From: Bacteroidota bacterium
Lineage (GTDB): Bacteria; Bacteroidota; Bacteroidia; Bacteroidales; DTGW01
Reading direction: 5' to 3'
DNA: 64,000 nt
Assembly: GCA_029550865.1 (NCBI GenBank)
Contig: JAKPGM010000012.1
Location: 1 to 64,000, forward strand
Part shown: in pieces, positions 19,338-29,650 of the stretch
Numbering within the stretch: position 1 is the stretch's first letter
Layout: every line of letters begins with the position of its first letter
The notes under the pieces: model-generated
Seen by the model: only the letters and a program-made list of their open reading frames with translations
Databases searched by the model: none
What the model was told of the DNA's origin: nothing
Made by a program: the position numbers and the translations under genes

Positions 19338-19369
19338 CAACTATTAAAAAACATTTAAAATAATTACGG

Positions 19370-20023
19370 ATGAAGTTTTCATTGAATCCTCCAGAACGAG
19401 TGGGAATGGGTGATTACCCTCGCCTAACACTCGATCAGGCCGTAAAAAAGTCTGTTCTTTTTGCTAACCTCGACGATTTGATAGGCTGGGGAAGAAAATA
19501 TTCCATTTTTCCTTTTGGATTTGGGCTTTCGTGTTGTTTTGTAGAGTTTGCCACCTCTTTTACCAGTCGTTTCGATATTGCACGATTTGGGGCGGAAGTA
19601 CTTAGAGGTTCCCCTCGCGAAGCCGACCTGATGGTTATTGCTGGAACCCCATTCATCAAAATGATTCCTACCATCAAAAGGTTATACGACCAGTTGATGG
19701 AACCCAAATGGGTAATTTCAATGGGTTCGTGTGCTAATTCTGGAGGAATGTACGACATTTATAGTGTAGTACAGGGTATCGACAAGGTTATGCCGGTTGA
19801 CCTTTATGTACCTGGTTGCCCTCCAAGACCAGAAGCATTCCTGCATGGATTGCTTTTGCTCAAGGAAGCCATTGGCAAAGAACAACGACCGCTAAGCTGG
19901 GTAGTAGGCCCACAGGAAGTTTATAAACCCGAAAAACCTTCCCTGCGTGACCTCAACAATGCGCGACGTATGGCAGCCAATAAGCTGACCCCTCCAGATA
20001 AAATTCTTGATGAAGACTTATAG
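19370..20023 (+). CDS. nuoB: NADH-quinone oxidoreductase subunit B
   Basis: 217 residues. Carries cluster N2 of complex I, the last iron-sulfur centre before quinone. The tandem cysteines [10 protein letters not shown], then [11 protein letters not shown] and [10 protein letters not shown] give the four ligands. The C-terminal tail after residue 180 is longer than in E. coli and rich in charged residues. The ATG is preceded by TTACGG and follows the palindromic repeats, so its expression depends on reading through them unless a separate promoter exists. Confidence 0.96.
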   Translation: MKFSLNPPERVGMGDYPRLTLDQAVKKSVLFANLDDLIGWGRKYSIFPFGFGLSCCFVEFATSFTSRFDIARFGAEVLRGSPREADLMVIAGTPFIKMIPTIKRLYDQLMEPKWVISMGSCANSGGMYDIYSVVQGIDKVMPVDLYVPGCPPRPEAFLHGLLLLKEAIGKEQRPLSWVVGPQEVYKPEKPSLRDLNNARRMAANKLTPPDKILDEDL

Positions 20024-20046
20024 TTGAACCTCACGTACACAAGGGT

Positions 20047-21795
20047 ATGCAGAACAATTCAATCATATCACTGCTAACTGAACGTTTTGGGGCAGAAGCA
20101 ATAATTTCTCAGCCTACTGTTGATGGTATTCCTACCTGTTGGGTTGATAAAAGCAAGGTTGTTGACATGCTTTCCTTTTTGAAAAACGAGGTATCGCGTC
20201 CCTATCGTATGCTATATGACCTCACCGCCATCGACGAGCGCGAACGTAGTAATCGTTCAGTCCTACCAGTATCCAGCGATTTTACTGTGGTATATCATCT
20301 TACCTCTTATGGGCGTAACGAAGATATCCGCATAAAAGTGCCGCTACAGGGCGAATATCCTACTATGCCATCCATTACAAAGCTGTGGGCTAATGCCAAC
20401 TGGTACGAACGTGAAGTTTTCGACATGTTTGGCATTCGTTTCGATGGACACCCTTTTCTGCAGCGTATTCTAATGCCGCGGAACTGGCAGGGGCATCCGC
20501 TACGGAAAGAGCATCCGGCACGTGCCACCGAAATGGGTCCATTTGTTTTTACCGAAGACGATCGCACTGCAGCCGATGAGATGCTTCAATTTAAACCCGA
20601 AGAATGGGGTATGTCCCGTAGTAGCGACGATGCCGACTTTTTATTTCTTAATCTGGGCCCCGATCACCCGGGTACCCATGGTCTGCTACGTCTGGTACTG
20701 CAACTCGAAGGAGAAGAAATTGTCGATGTAGTCCCTGATATTGGATACCACCATCGTGGGGCCGAAAAAATGGGCGAGCGACAAACCTGGCACAAATTTA
20801 TCCCTTATACCGACCGCATTGATTATACAGCCGGTGTGATAAACAACCTGGCATATCTGCTTACGGTTGAAAAAATGGCTGGTATTGAAGTACCCCCTCG
20901 TGCCCAGGTAATTCGCATTATGCTCACCGAACTGTACCGTATTGCCAGTCACCTGGTATGGTATGGTACCTTTGCCCAGGACCTGGGACAAATCTCTCCA
21001 GTATTTTATACATTCAACGACAGGGAACGAGTATTTGATATAATATCGGCCATTACGGGTGGCCGTATGCACGCCAACTGGTTTCGTATTGGTGGGATAG
21101 CACAGGACTTACCACAGGGCTGGCAACAAATGGTTGCCGACTTTTTAAAACATTTTCCCAAAAGTCTACGCGAATGGGACAAAGTGGTAATGCGCAACCG
21201 TATTATCAAAGCTCGCACCATTGGTATCGGCGTTTTCAATACCGACGAAGCCATTGAATGGGGGGCTACGGGTCCTGCCCTACGAGCTACGGGATTCGAA
21301 TGGGACCTTCGTAAAAAACGACCTTACAGCGGCTATGATCAATTTGAATTCGATATCCCTACCGGTAGAAACGGCGACTGTTACGACAGAGCACGTGTAC
21401 GGGTAGAGGAAATGTGGCAAAGCCTCCGAATTATTGAACAATGCATGCGTCGAATGCCCGAGGGGCCTTACAAAAGCACACATCCACTGGCCACACCACC
21501 CCTGAAAGAACGTACCATGTACGACATCGAAACCCTCATCAATCATTTCCTGGGGGTAAGCTGGGGACCCGTCATTCCCGAAGGCGAAGCCATGATTCAA
21601 ATCGAAGCAGCTAAGGGAAGTAATGCCTACTATCTCATAAGCGACAACAATACCTCGGCCTACCGTTGCCGTATCCGAACTCCGAGCTTTGCCCATATCC
21701 AGATGGTACCTTACATCAGTCGGGGCTACACCATTGCCGACCTGTTGGCCATACTCGGAGCCGTAGATTTCGTTCTGGCCGACCTTGACCGATAA
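20047..21795 (+). CDS. nuoCD: NADH-quinone oxidoreductase, fused subunits C and D
   Basis: 582 residues, slightly shorter than the E. coli NuoCD fusion. Residues 1 to about 170 are NuoC ([12 protein letters not shown] and HPLRKEHPA motifs). After a linker, the 49-kDa NuoD part starts near 195 with [12 protein letters not shown] and continues with the [24 protein letters not shown] and [13 protein letters not shown] motifs that line the quinone site. The fusion is uninterrupted. Many bacteria keep nuoC and nuoD separate. Confidence 0.97.
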   Translation: MQNNSIISLLTERFGAEAIISQPTVDGIPTCWVDKSKVVDMLSFLKNEVSRPYRMLYDLTAIDERERSNRSVLPVSSDFTVVYHLTSYGRNEDIRIKVPLQGEYPTMPSITKLWANANWYEREVFDMFGIRFDGHPFLQRILMPRNWQGHPLRKEHPARATEMGPFVFTEDDRTAADEMLQFKPEEWGMSRSSDDADFLFLNLGPDHPGTHGLLRLVLQLEGEEIVDVVPDIGYHHRGAEKMGERQTWHKFIPYTDRIDYTAGVINNLAYLLTVEKMAGIEVPPRAQVIRIMLTELYRIASHLVWYGTFAQDLGQISPVFYTFNDRERVFDIISAITGGRMHANWFRIGGIAQDLPQGWQQMVADFLKHFPKSLREWDKVVMRNRIIKARTIGIGVFNTDEAIEWGATGPALRATGFEWDLRKKRPYSGYDQFEFDIPTGRNGDCYDRARVRVEEMWQSLRIIEQCMRRMPEGPYKSTHPLATPPLKERTMYDIETLINHFLGVSWGPVIPEGEAMIQIEAAKGSNAYYLISDNNTSAYRCRIRTPSFAHIQMVPYISRGYTIADLLAILGAVDFVLADLDR

Positions 21796-21819
21796 ATATT
21801 ATGTCTAAAAAACAATAAT

Positions 21820-22284
21820 ATGCTGACAGAGCACGAAATAAAAGAAATTGAAAAAGAAATAGCCCTCTATCCCGTAAAAAGTGCTGCATGTATTGAGGCC
21901 CTTAAAATTGTTCAGCAGCACCGGGGATGGGTTCCCGACGAGCAAATTAAAGATATTGCCGAGCTGCTCGACATGTCGTACGAAGAAGTTGACGGAGTTG
22001 CCACTTTTTACAACATGATTTTCCGTAAACCCGTAGGACGAAATGTGATTTACGTGTGCAACTCGGTTACCTGCTACATGATGGGATATGAAAGTATTTA
22101 TCAAACGCTTTCGAAAAAGCTGGGGATTAAATGGGGGGAAACTACGCCCGACGGTCGGTTTACCCTGCTACCCAACCCATGCCTGGGCGATTGTGATCAT
22201 GCCCCGGCCATGATGGTCAACCACGATCATTACAATCGGTTGACACCTGAAAAATTGGACGAAATTCTCGAAAAGTACAAATAA
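21820..22284 (+). CDS. nuoE: NADH-quinone oxidoreductase subunit E
   Basis: 154 residues. Binds the [2Fe-2S] cluster N1a in the NADH dehydrogenase arm. Ligands are visible as CNSVTC and CLGDC with the usual spacing. The N-terminal helical bundle contains QQHRGWVP and EVDGVATFYNMIF. Followed 11 bases later by nuoF. Confidence 0.96.
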   Translation: MLTEHEIKEIEKEIALYPVKSAACIEALKIVQQHRGWVPDEQIKDIAELLDMSYEEVDGVATFYNMIFRKPVGRNVIYVCNSVTCYMMGYESIYQTLSKKLGIKWGETTPDGRFTLLPNPCLGDCDHAPAMMVNHDHYNRLTPEKLDEILEKYK

Positions 22285-22295
22285 AACGTGGAGGG

Positions 22296-23573
22296 ATGGA
22301 AAAACCACTGACACAAAATATCAAATCCGACGGAAGCTATTGTACGCTGGACGAATACCGACGCAATGGCGGTTATGAGGCTGCACGTAAGGCTGTGCTT
22401 GAGATGGAACCGCAACAGATAACTCAAACCGTCAAGGATGCCAACTTGCTGGGTCGAGGTGGGGCAGGTTTCAATACGGGCATGAAATGGTCGTTCGTCG
22501 ATATTTCCGATCCCAACGTACAACGATACGTTATTGCCAACGGCGATGAAATGGAGCCAGGTACTTTTAAAGACCGTATGTTGCTCGAGGGCGACCCCCA
22601 TCAGTTGATAGAGGGAATGATCATTGCGGCTAAGGCGTTACAGGCTACCAAAGGCTACATCTTCGTTCGCTGGGCATACAAAAAAGCTCATCGTGTCATC
22701 CAGCAAGCCCTCGACGAAGCCTATCAGGCAGGGATGCTGGGTAATAATATTTTTGGCTCTAACTTCAGCTTTGAATTACACTTACATACCAGCGTTGGAC
22801 GCTACATTTGTGGCGAGGAAACAGCACTCATCAATTCGCTCGAAGGAAAAAGGGCTAATCCGCGTGCTAAACCCCCCTTCCCACAAATTAGCGGCTTATT
22901 TGGCAAACCTACCATTGTAAACAATGTAGAAACCTATTGCAACATTCCTCATATCATTAAGCATGGTCCGGTATGGTATAAATCGCTCAGCCGGAGCAGT
23001 GAAGGAGGCACCAAGCTATATGGGGTAAGCGGTAGAGTCAAAAATCCCGGTCTGTGGGAGCTGCCCCTGGGTGTTACCATTCGCGAATTGCTTTTCGATT
23101 ATGCCGGCGGCATGCAGGATGGCTATAAATTTCGCGGATTATTGCCAGGAGGAGCTTCAACGGATTTTCTGGTAGAAGAACACCTCGACACCCCCATGGA
23201 CTTTGCCTCTGTGGCCAAAGCAGGTAGCCGATTGGGTACAGGCACCATGATTGTCATGGACGACCAAACCTGCCCGGTAGCCTTTGTACATAACCTCATT
23301 CGATTCTTTGCTAATGAGTCGTGTGGTTGGTGCACCCCCTGCCGGGAAGGACTTCCCTGGGTAGAAAAAGTTCTTGAAAAAATTGAACGTGGCGAAGGTA
23401 CTGAGAAAGACATCGATATCCTTCGATTCCATACCAAATATCTGGGGCCTGGTAATACATTCTGTGCCCTGGCGCCCGGAGCCATGGAACCCCTACAAAG
23501 TGCCCTGAAATATTTTATCGACGACTTTTACAGGCACATTCACGAAAAAAAATGTCCCTGGAAACATGAATAA
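22296..23573 (+). CDS. nuoF: NADH-quinone oxidoreductase subunit F
   Basis: 425 residues. Holds FMN and the NADH site. The glycine-rich GRGGAGFNTGMKW near residue 53, the ANGDEMEPGTFKDR FMN region and the C-terminal 4Fe-4S N3 ligands in SCGWCTPC with a distant Cys in FCALAPGA are all intact. The operon therefore encodes a true NADH-accepting complex I, not the 11-subunit form. Confidence 0.97.
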   Translation: MEKPLTQNIKSDGSYCTLDEYRRNGGYEAARKAVLEMEPQQITQTVKDANLLGRGGAGFNTGMKWSFVDISDPNVQRYVIANGDEMEPGTFKDRMLLEGDPHQLIEGMIIAAKALQATKGYIFVRWAYKKAHRVIQQALDEAYQAGMLGNNIFGSNFSFELHLHTSVGRYICGEETALINSLEGKRANPRAKPPFPQISGLFGKPTIVNNVETYCNIPHIIKHGPVWYKSLSRSSEGGTKLYGVSGRVKNPGLWELPLGVTIRELLFDYAGGMQDGYKFRGLLPGGASTDFLVEEHLDTPMDFASVAKAGSRLGTGTMIVMDDQTCPVAFVHNLIRFFANESCGWCTPCREGLPWVEKVLEKIERGEGTEKDIDILRFHTKYLGPGNTFCALAPGAMEPLQSALKYFIDDFYRHIHEKKCPWKHE

Positions 23574-23607
23574 TTAGATGCGGAGACGTATAATAATTGC
23601 AGCAACC

Positions 23608-25893
23608 ATGATTACTATTTATATCGACGGCAAAAGCTATCAAGTAGAAGAAGGTGACAACCTGCTTCGAACCTGCATAAAATTGGGAATAGATATTCCT
23701 TATTTTTGTTACCATCCGGCACTTGGTTCGGTGGGGGCATGCCGACTCTGCGCTGTGAAGCGCTATCGCGATGCCAATGATAAAAATGGGCGTATCGTAA
23801 TGAGTTGTATGGAACCGGTAACCGATAGCATGATAGTGTCGGTAAACGACGAAGAGGTTAAAAATTTTCGTGCCGCTGTCATCGAAAGCCTGATGACCAA
23901 CCATCCACACGATTGCCCCATCTGCGACGAAGGTGGTGAATGCCACCTGCAGGATATGGTAGTGAAATCGGGGCATACCTATCGACGGTTTGAGTTTAAA
24001 AAACGCACCTTCAAAAATCAATACCTCGGTCCATACATTCACCATGAAATGAACCGTTGTATCCAATGCTACCGTTGTGTGCGTTTTTATGCCGACTATG
24101 CAGGAGGTAAAGATTTTGGCGTAACCGGGGTTCATAATAAGCTTTATTTTGGACGTTTCGAAGAAGGTCCATTCGATAGTATTTTCAGCGGCAATCTGGT
24201 TGAGGTATGCCCTACTGGTGTATTTACCGATAAAACGCTTCGCTCGCACTATACCCGAAAATGGGATCTTACAAATGCCCCAAGTATTTGTACCCATTGT
24301 GCTGTAGGATGTAACCTCATCCTGGGTGAACGATATGGTCAGGTACGTCGGGTGCTGAACCGATATAACGATGCCGTGAACGGATTTTTCATTTGCGATA
24401 AAGGACGTTTCCACTACGAATACATCAATAACCCCGATACACGAATACTGCAAAGCCAGCTGAATGGTAAACCTGCCGTCAAAGATGAAACCTTAGCAGC
24501 ATTTCGTAGCCGTCTTTCCAGTGGACGTACCGTAGCTATAGGATCGTCGGTAGCCTCGGTAGAAGCAAATTACCTTTTAAGGCAGCTGGTGGGACCCGAA
24601 AATTTTTATGCCGACATGCCTGCCGATAGCTGGGAAGTAATAACTACCCTACGTAAAATCTATGACAGTGCTGAGGTAAGGGTATTGACTGTAAAAGAGA
24701 TAGAACAGGCCGAAGGCATACTGGTACTGGGCGAAGATGTATATCAATCGGCACCGCGTTTAGCCCTGGCAATTCGTCAGAGCATCCGTAACAAACCTTT
24801 ACGAAAAGCTTCCAAAATAAACATTCCGGCCTGGCATGCCAACGCAGTGAAAACATTTATTGGTACAGAACGAGGTCCCTTGTTCGTTGCTCATCCTCAG
24901 CCCACCTGGCTCGACGAAATGTCGTTACAGACATATCGGAAAGATGCAGGCGAACTGGAACAATTGGCAGAAGCAATAGTCGACCTACTGGAAGGAAAAG
25001 CATTGGCACCGAATAAGCTCAACGAGGAAGCCCGCCATATTCTCAATGCATGGTCGGACTGCAACTCGGTAGCCATCGTATGCGGCACTTCCCTAAAAAA
25101 TAAGCGACTGGTAGAATTATCGGCCAAAATAGCTTCATTGCTTCGAAAAAATAACATCAACAGCGGTATTTACTGCATAACCCCCAGGGCCAACAGCATG
25201 GGTTTAGGCATTTTGACCGAACAATCGCTGGATATACTCACAAAAAGCCCAACTGCTGAACATGTAATCATCCTGGAACCAGTATTCGAACTCACCGACG
25301 AGGTAAAATCGTGGCTGAATGGTTGTAAAAATATCACCGTCATGCAGCACAGTCGCAATGAATTTACCGGCATTGCAAACCTTGTCGTTGCCTCAGCTAC
25401 CGTCGCCGAGTCGGAAGGTACGTTGGTCAATGCCGAGGGTCGCATGCAACGTTACTTTAGCGTAATGCCGCCACAGGAAGGGATAGCAGCTGCCTGGAAA
25501 TGGCTTGTAGATGTTAAACAAGAAAACATTGGCTACGACGACTTGCTGACAGCCATAGCCAACGATATTCCTCATTACAGGCAGATAACCGAAGTAGCAC
25601 CAGGTGCAGGTTATCGTATCAATGGCATGAAAATACCTCGACAGACACCCCGTTTCAGTGGACGTACCTCTATGTTAGCCCATGTAAATGTCCACGAACC
25701 CAAACCAGCCGAGGATAAGAATTCACCCCTTGCCTACTCTATGGAAGGTACCAGACAAAATACGCACGGATCGCTTATAAGCTTTTACCTTATGCCAGGT
25801 TGGCATTCGGTTCAAGCCACCAATAAAATATTGCGCGAGCTCGATCAGGTGGTCAATGCTCGTAGCACGGGAATAAGGATATGGAATAGCTAA
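23608..25893 (+). CDS. nuoG: NADH-quinone oxidoreductase subunit G
   Basis: 761 residues from the ATG at 23608 (an ATG at 23578 would add ten unlikely basic residues). N-terminal ferredoxin-like [2Fe-2S] domain (IPYFCYHPALGSVGACRLC), the His/Cys-rich HDCPICDEGGECHLQD for N5/N4, CIQCYRCVRF and the CTHCAVGC site at the start of the molybdopterin-oxidoreductase-like domain, which would hold the extra cluster N7. The C-terminal part is the catalytically silent MopB-like fold. Gap to nuoH is 12 bases. Confidence 0.95.
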   Translation: MITIYIDGKSYQVEEGDNLLRTCIKLGIDIPYFCYHPALGSVGACRLCAVKRYRDANDKNGRIVMSCMEPVTDSMIVSVNDEEVKNFRAAVIESLMTNHPHDCPICDEGGECHLQDMVVKSGHTYRRFEFKKRTFKNQYLGPYIHHEMNRCIQCYRCVRFYADYAGGKDFGVTGVHNKLYFGRFEEGPFDSIFSGNLVEVCPTGVFTDKTLRSHYTRKWDLTNAPSICTHCAVGCNLILGERYGQVRRVLNRYNDAVNGFFICDKGRFHYEYINNPDTRILQSQLNGKPAVKDETLAAFRSRLSSGRTVAIGSSVASVEANYLLRQLVGPENFYADMPADSWEVITTLRKIYDSAEVRVLTVKEIEQAEGILVLGEDVYQSAPRLALAIRQSIRNKPLRKASKINIPAWHANAVKTFIGTERGPLFVAHPQPTWLDEMSLQTYRKDAGELEQLAEAIVDLLEGKALAPNKLNEEARHILNAWSDCNSVAIVCGTSLKNKRLVELSAKIASLLRKNNINSGIYCITPRANSMGLGILTEQSLDILTKSPTAEHVIILEPVFELTDEVKSWLNGCKNITVMQHSRNEFTGIANLVVASATVAESEGTLVNAEGRMQRYFSVMPPQEGIAAAWKWLVDVKQENIGYDDLLTAIANDIPHYRQITEVAPGAGYRINGMKIPRQTPRFSGRTSMLAHVNVHEPKPAEDKNSPLAYSMEGTRQNTHGSLISFYLMPGWHSVQATNKILRELDQVVNARSTGIRIWNS

Positions 25894-25905
25894 AATCAAA
25901 ATTTT

Positions 25906-26853
25906 ATGGCTATAGGATTTATCATTGCAATTGTCCTGTTGATGGTTATCACCATTGCTGCTGCCAACATTTATATCGAACGACGCTTGCTGTCGCTGTG
26001 GCAGGATCGTCGAGGTCCTAACCGAGCAGGTCCCTGGGGAATCCTACAGGTTCCCGCCGACATGATCAAAATATTTTTGAAAGAAGATTGGATACCGCCT
26101 TTTGCCGACCGTACGGTATTTGTCATAGCACCTACCATCGTGATGATTGTAACGCTTCTAAGCTTTGCAATTATACCCTTTGCGCCAGGTTTTATGGTAG
26201 TCGATTCCAACATAGCGCTATTGTTTTTTCTGGCCAACTCGTCGCTTGGAGTTTATAGCGTAGTGCTGGCAGGTTGGGCTTCGAACAATAAATATTCGTT
26301 GATTGGAGCCATGCGTGGAGCCGCTCAGATGGTATCGTACGAGGTTTTCATGGGATTATCCCTCATGGGCGTAGTGATGTTAGCCGGGGGTTCCTTTAGT
26401 ATGCGCGAAATTGTCGAATCGCAGAAAGAAATGTGGAATGTGATTCCTCAGCTACCGGGTTTTATCATTTTCCTGATAGCTGCCGTAGCCGAATCGCACC
26501 GTGCCCCATTCGATTTACCCGAAGCCGAAGGCGAACTGGTGGCTGGATTTCACACCGAATATTCGGGAATCAAATTCGGTATGTTTTTCGTCGGTGAATA
26601 CATTAGCATTACCCTCATTTCTGCAACTATCGTTACCCTATACTTTGGCGGATGGTTGGGGCCAGCTTTTTTACCGCCCTTCTTCTGGTTCATGTTCAAA
26701 ACGTTTATTTTTATTGCTTTCATCATTCTGTTACGGGCAAGTTTGCCCCGTCCACGTTACGACCAGTTTATGGCAGTAGGCTGGAAAATACTGCTTCCCA
26801 TTTCGCTCATAAATATTTTGATCACAGCAGCCATACTTTTATACAAAGGATGA
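25906..26853 (+). CDS. nuoH: NADH-quinone oxidoreductase subunit H
   Basis: 315 residues, about eight transmembrane helices. Forms the junction between the hydrophilic arm and proton pump and part of the quinone chamber. Conserved [13 protein letters not shown] near residue 32 and the [20 protein letters not shown] loop near 192 are family signatures. Confidence 0.96.
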   Translation: MAIGFIIAIVLLMVITIAAANIYIERRLLSLWQDRRGPNRAGPWGILQVPADMIKIFLKEDWIPPFADRTVFVIAPTIVMIVTLLSFAIIPFAPGFMVVDSNIALLFFLANSSLGVYSVVLAGWASNNKYSLIGAMRGAAQMVSYEVFMGLSLMGVVMLAGGSFSMREIVESQKEMWNVIPQLPGFIIFLIAAVAESHRAPFDLPEAEGELVAGFHTEYSGIKFGMFFVGEYISITLISATIVTLYFGGWLGPAFLPPFFWFMFKTFIFIAFIILLRASLPRPRYDQFMAVGWKILLPISLINILITAAILLYKG

Positions 26854-26871
26854 GAATTTAAAAATACAACC

Positions 26872-27387
26872 ATGTGGAGTATACTTAGAAGCATTGCGAT
26901 AACTTTCACCCATGCCTTCAGGAAAAGGGAAACAAAGGACTATCCGGAAAAGGCACCTTTTCTACCTGCCCGGTACCGGGGGCGCATTATTTTAACCCGC
27001 GACCCCGACGGCAAGGAACGTTGTGTTGCCTGCAACCTGTGCGCCGTTGCTTGCCCTACCGATTGTATTTCCCTGCAAGCTACTGAAGACGAAACCGGTC
27101 GTCGTTATCCTGCCTTTTTCCGAATCAACTTCTCGCGTTGCATCTATTGCGGCTATTGCGAAGAAGCCTGTCCTACCAACGCCATTCAGCTTACCCCCGA
27201 CTTCGAAATGGCCGAATATCATCGTCCCAATCTGGTTTACGAGAAAAAGCATTTGCTCATCAACGGCCCGGGAAAATACCACGAGTATAATTTCTACACC
27301 CAGGCGGGGATTGAGATAGGCGGGAAAAAGAAAGGCGAAGGTCCTAACGAGGAACCCCCTACCGATGTGCACGATTTACTTTACTAA
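26872..27387 (+). CDS. nuoI: NADH-quinone oxidoreductase subunit I
   Basis: 171 residues. Two 4Fe-4S clusters (N6a, N6b) bound by [12 protein letters not shown] and [12 protein letters not shown]. The N-terminal amphipathic helix is present. The C-terminus is extended and acidic ([13 protein letters not shown]). It is followed by an unusual insertion of two genes before nuoJ. Confidence 0.96.
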   Translation: MWSILRSIAITFTHAFRKRETKDYPEKAPFLPARYRGRIILTRDPDGKERCVACNLCAVACPTDCISLQATEDETGRRYPAFFRINFSRCIYCGYCEEACPTNAIQLTPDFEMAEYHRPNLVYEKKHLLINGPGKYHEYNFYTQAGIEIGGKKKGEGPNEEPPTDVHDLLY

Positions 27388-27416
27388 ATATCCTATATTT
27401 ACACGATAAATACGAA

Positions 27417-27466
27417 TATCAATAAATAATGAGATAATTAGAATTATCAATAAATAACTGGATAAT
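27417..27466. repeat. Direct repeat pair upstream of the SatD-like gene
   Basis: Two 22-bp copies (27417-27438 and 27445-27466), each opening TATCAATAAATAA and ending GATAAT, differ at three positions. They are 28 bp apart centre to centre and the second ends five bases before the ATG at 27472. The placement suggests an operator, perhaps for the regulator encoded just downstream. Confidence 0.5.
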
Positions 27467-27471
27467 AGCTG

Positions 27472-28083
27472 ATGATAGCTGTACTAACAGGGGATATCAT
27501 TCACTCGTCGCGGGTTAGTCCCGAAAAATGGTTGAAAAGCCTGACGAGGATACTACAATCGCTCGGAGAATCGCCCCGATACTGGGAGATATTCCGAGGC
27601 GACAGCTTTCAGGCCGAAGTATCTAATCCCCTGGATGCCCTGCAAACAAGTATAAAAATAAAAGCTGCTATTAAAGCCATCAAGGGATTGGATGTACGGG
27701 TGGCTATTGGTATTGGCGAAAAATCGTACGAAGCAACCCGGATTACCGAAAGTAATGGAAGCGCTTATGTACATTCGGGGCGCAAATTCGATGCCCTGGA
27801 CAAGGAAAAAATTAACCTGGGCATACAGAGTCCGTGGAACGATTTCGATAAAGAGATGAACCTTTACCTGCGACTGGCACTGATAGCCATGGACAACTGG
27901 ACAACGAATGGAGCAAATATGGTGCTGCTCGCACTGGAACACCAGCAAATGTCGCAGGAAGAACTTGGTAAATTAGTTGGAATAAAACAAAACACGGTAA
28001 GTGCCAGGTTAAAACGAGCATATTTTGCTGAAATACTGGCATTGATAGAGATGTATCGGGAAAAGTTAAACTTGAGGCTATGA
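27472..28083 (+). CDS. SatD-like protein with C-terminal helix-turn-helix
   Basis: 203 residues. The N-terminus MIAVLTGDIIHSSRVSPEKW and the FRGDSFQAEV segment are typical of SatD-family proteins. A C-terminal helix-turn-helix (about 152-185: QMSQEELGKLVGIKQNTVSA) suggests DNA binding. Function is not established for the family. It is translationally coupled to the next gene through a four-base ATGA overlap. It has no link to complex I that I know of, so its place between nuoI and nuoJ is odd. Confidence 0.72.
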   Translation: MIAVLTGDIIHSSRVSPEKWLKSLTRILQSLGESPRYWEIFRGDSFQAEVSNPLDALQTSIKIKAAIKAIKGLDVRVAIGIGEKSYEATRITESNGSAYVHSGRKFDALDKEKINLGIQSPWNDFDKEMNLYLRLALIAMDNWTTNGANMVLLALEHQQMSQEELGKLVGIKQNTVSARLKRAYFAEILALIEMYREKLNLRL

Positions 28084-28802
28084 TTTTGTTTGTAAAGTTA
28101 TTGCTGGCACATCTGATCACCGACTTTTTGCTGCAGCCCACTCGCTGGGTTGAAGCAAAACGTCGTCATTTCCTTGCCAGCTGGCAACTTTACGTGCATG
28201 CCCTTTTACACGGTGTTGTTTCTTTGATTTTTGTAGCCAACATCACTTTCTGGCCCTGGGCTGTTGCGCTGGCCATTGTGCATCTGGCAATAGACATAAC
28301 AAAGTTATATCTTACCCGACGATACCCAAAAATTGACTGGTTTTTCCACGATCAAATAGCTCACGTGATTACCCTCATTGCCATCACGTTGATCATTTTA
28401 CAACCACCATTTTTATTCGAATGGTTCAACCATCCTAAAATATGGCTTCTGGCGACTGCCATCTGCCTGTTAACCTATCCGGCGGCTGTAGCCATCAATC
28501 ATATCATGCGAGGATGGGCACAAGAAACAGAAGAACAGCTAAGCTATTCGTTGAAAAATGCAGGGAAATACATTGGCATCGTTGAGCGCATATTGATATT
28601 CACTTTTATCTTATTCAATCAATGGGCAGCCATTGGATTGCTGGTCACAGCTAAATCGGTTTTTCGATTTGGCAATCTTCGAAACGAAAACAATCGCAAG
28701 CTAACAGAATATTTTTTGCTGGGATCGCTTGTAAGCCTGTTGTGGGCTGTAATTGTAAGCATATCCTATCAGGCAGCATTGAATATTGTAGTAAAAAATT
28801 AA
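28080..28802 (+). CDS. DUF3307 family membrane protein
   Basis: 240 residues, about six transmembrane helices. The opening KLLLAHLITDFLLQPTRWV, and HLAIDITKLYL further on, are the DUF3307 signature; these intramembrane HxxxDF and HxxxD motifs resemble metal-binding or hydrolase-like features, but no activity is known. The gene is regularly paired with SatD-like regulators in other bacteria. Its stop is one base before the nuoJ ATG, so the pair is built tightly into the nuo operon. Confidence 0.75.
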   Translation: MILFVKLLLAHLITDFLLQPTRWVEAKRRHFLASWQLYVHALLHGVVSLIFVANITFWPWAVALAIVHLAIDITKLYLTRRYPKIDWFFHDQIAHVITLIAITLIILQPPFLFEWFNHPKIWLLATAICLLTYPAAVAINHIMRGWAQETEEQLSYSLKNAGKYIGIVERILIFTFILFNQWAAIGLLVTAKSVFRFGNLRNENNRKLTEYFLLGSLVSLLWAVIVSISYQAALNIVVKN

Positions 28803-28803
28803 A

Positions 28804-29361
28804 ATGCAAAAAAACACATACATGGACATTTTATTTATCGTATCGTCAATAGTAGCAGTAATAGCAAGTGCCATGGCTATCACCCGGCGCAATGCTGTAC
28901 ATGCTCTTCTTTTTTTGATTGTTTCGCTTATGGGCGTATCGATGATGATGTACACCATTGGCGCACCTTACGCCGCCATTCTCGAAATCATTGTATATGC
29001 CGGGGCTATCATGATGCTTTTTGTATTTACCGTCATGATGCTCAACCTTAGCGTTAGCCCTGAAGATGAAAAACGAAAAACCGGATTTAAAACATGGATT
29101 TTCCCACTCATCCTGGGTGCTGTATTATTGAGCATAATGGCCATAAGCTTTTTACGCGATCCTTCGTGGGAAGGCTTGCATCAGGTCATTCTGCCCAAGC
29201 ATGTCGGCAGGCTCATGTTTAGCCATTATCTGCTACCGGTAGAACTGGCTGGTGTACTGCTATTGGCAGCAATTGTAGGAGCCTACTATCTGGGTCGTAC
29301 CCGTAAACGTAATCTTCATCGTTATTTGCAAAATCAGGAGGATAGCTATGATACCCTATGA
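28804..29361 (+). CDS. nuoJ: NADH-quinone oxidoreductase subunit J
   Basis: 185 residues, five membrane helices. The third helix carries [15 protein letters not shown], the pi-bulge helix of NuoJ near residue 60. An ATG at 28822 is an alternative start that would trim six residues. Overlaps nuoK by 14 bases. Confidence 0.94.
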   Translation: MQKNTYMDILFIVSSIVAVIASAMAITRRNAVHALLFLIVSLMGVSMMMYTIGAPYAAILEIIVYAGAIMMLFVFTVMMLNLSVSPEDEKRKTGFKTWIFPLILGAVLLSIMAISFLRDPSWEGLHQVILPKHVGRLMFSHYLLPVELAGVLLLAAIVGAYYLGRTRKRNLHRYLQNQEDSYDTL

Positions 29362-29650
29362 GATACAGATTTTAGTTGCCGCATTCCTATTTGCCATTGG
29401 GCTAATAGGGCTGCTTACCCGCCGCAATTTGATTTTCATGCTCATGAGCGTTGAAATCATGATGAACGCTGGAGCATTTGCTTTTGTAGCATCGGGGGCC
29501 CGATGGACACAAGCCGATGGTCAGGTAATGTTTCTTTTTGTCCTTACCGTTGCTGCTGCCGAAGTGGCCGTTGCGCTGGCATTGCTCATTCTCATGCACA
29601 AACATTTTAAAACTGTCGATACCAATCAACTCAATAGCCTTAAAAACTGA
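29348..29650 (+). CDS. nuoK: NADH-quinone oxidoreductase subunit K
   Basis: 100 residues, three transmembrane helices. The membrane glutamates essential for proton transfer are present in [12 protein letters not shown] and [11 protein letters not shown]. Overlaps both neighbours (14 bases with nuoJ, one base with nuoL). Confidence 0.96.
   Translation: MIPYEIQILVAAFLFAIGLIGLLTRRNLIFMLMSVEIMMNAGAFAFVASGARWTQADGQVMFLFVLTVAAAEVAVALALLILMHKHFKTVDTNQLNSLKN

Noticed and set aside
23515-24453. 312-codon open frame on the minus strand opposite nuoG
   Set aside because: It is antisense to a clear Fe-S protein gene and shows no domain; long antisense frames arise from codon bias.
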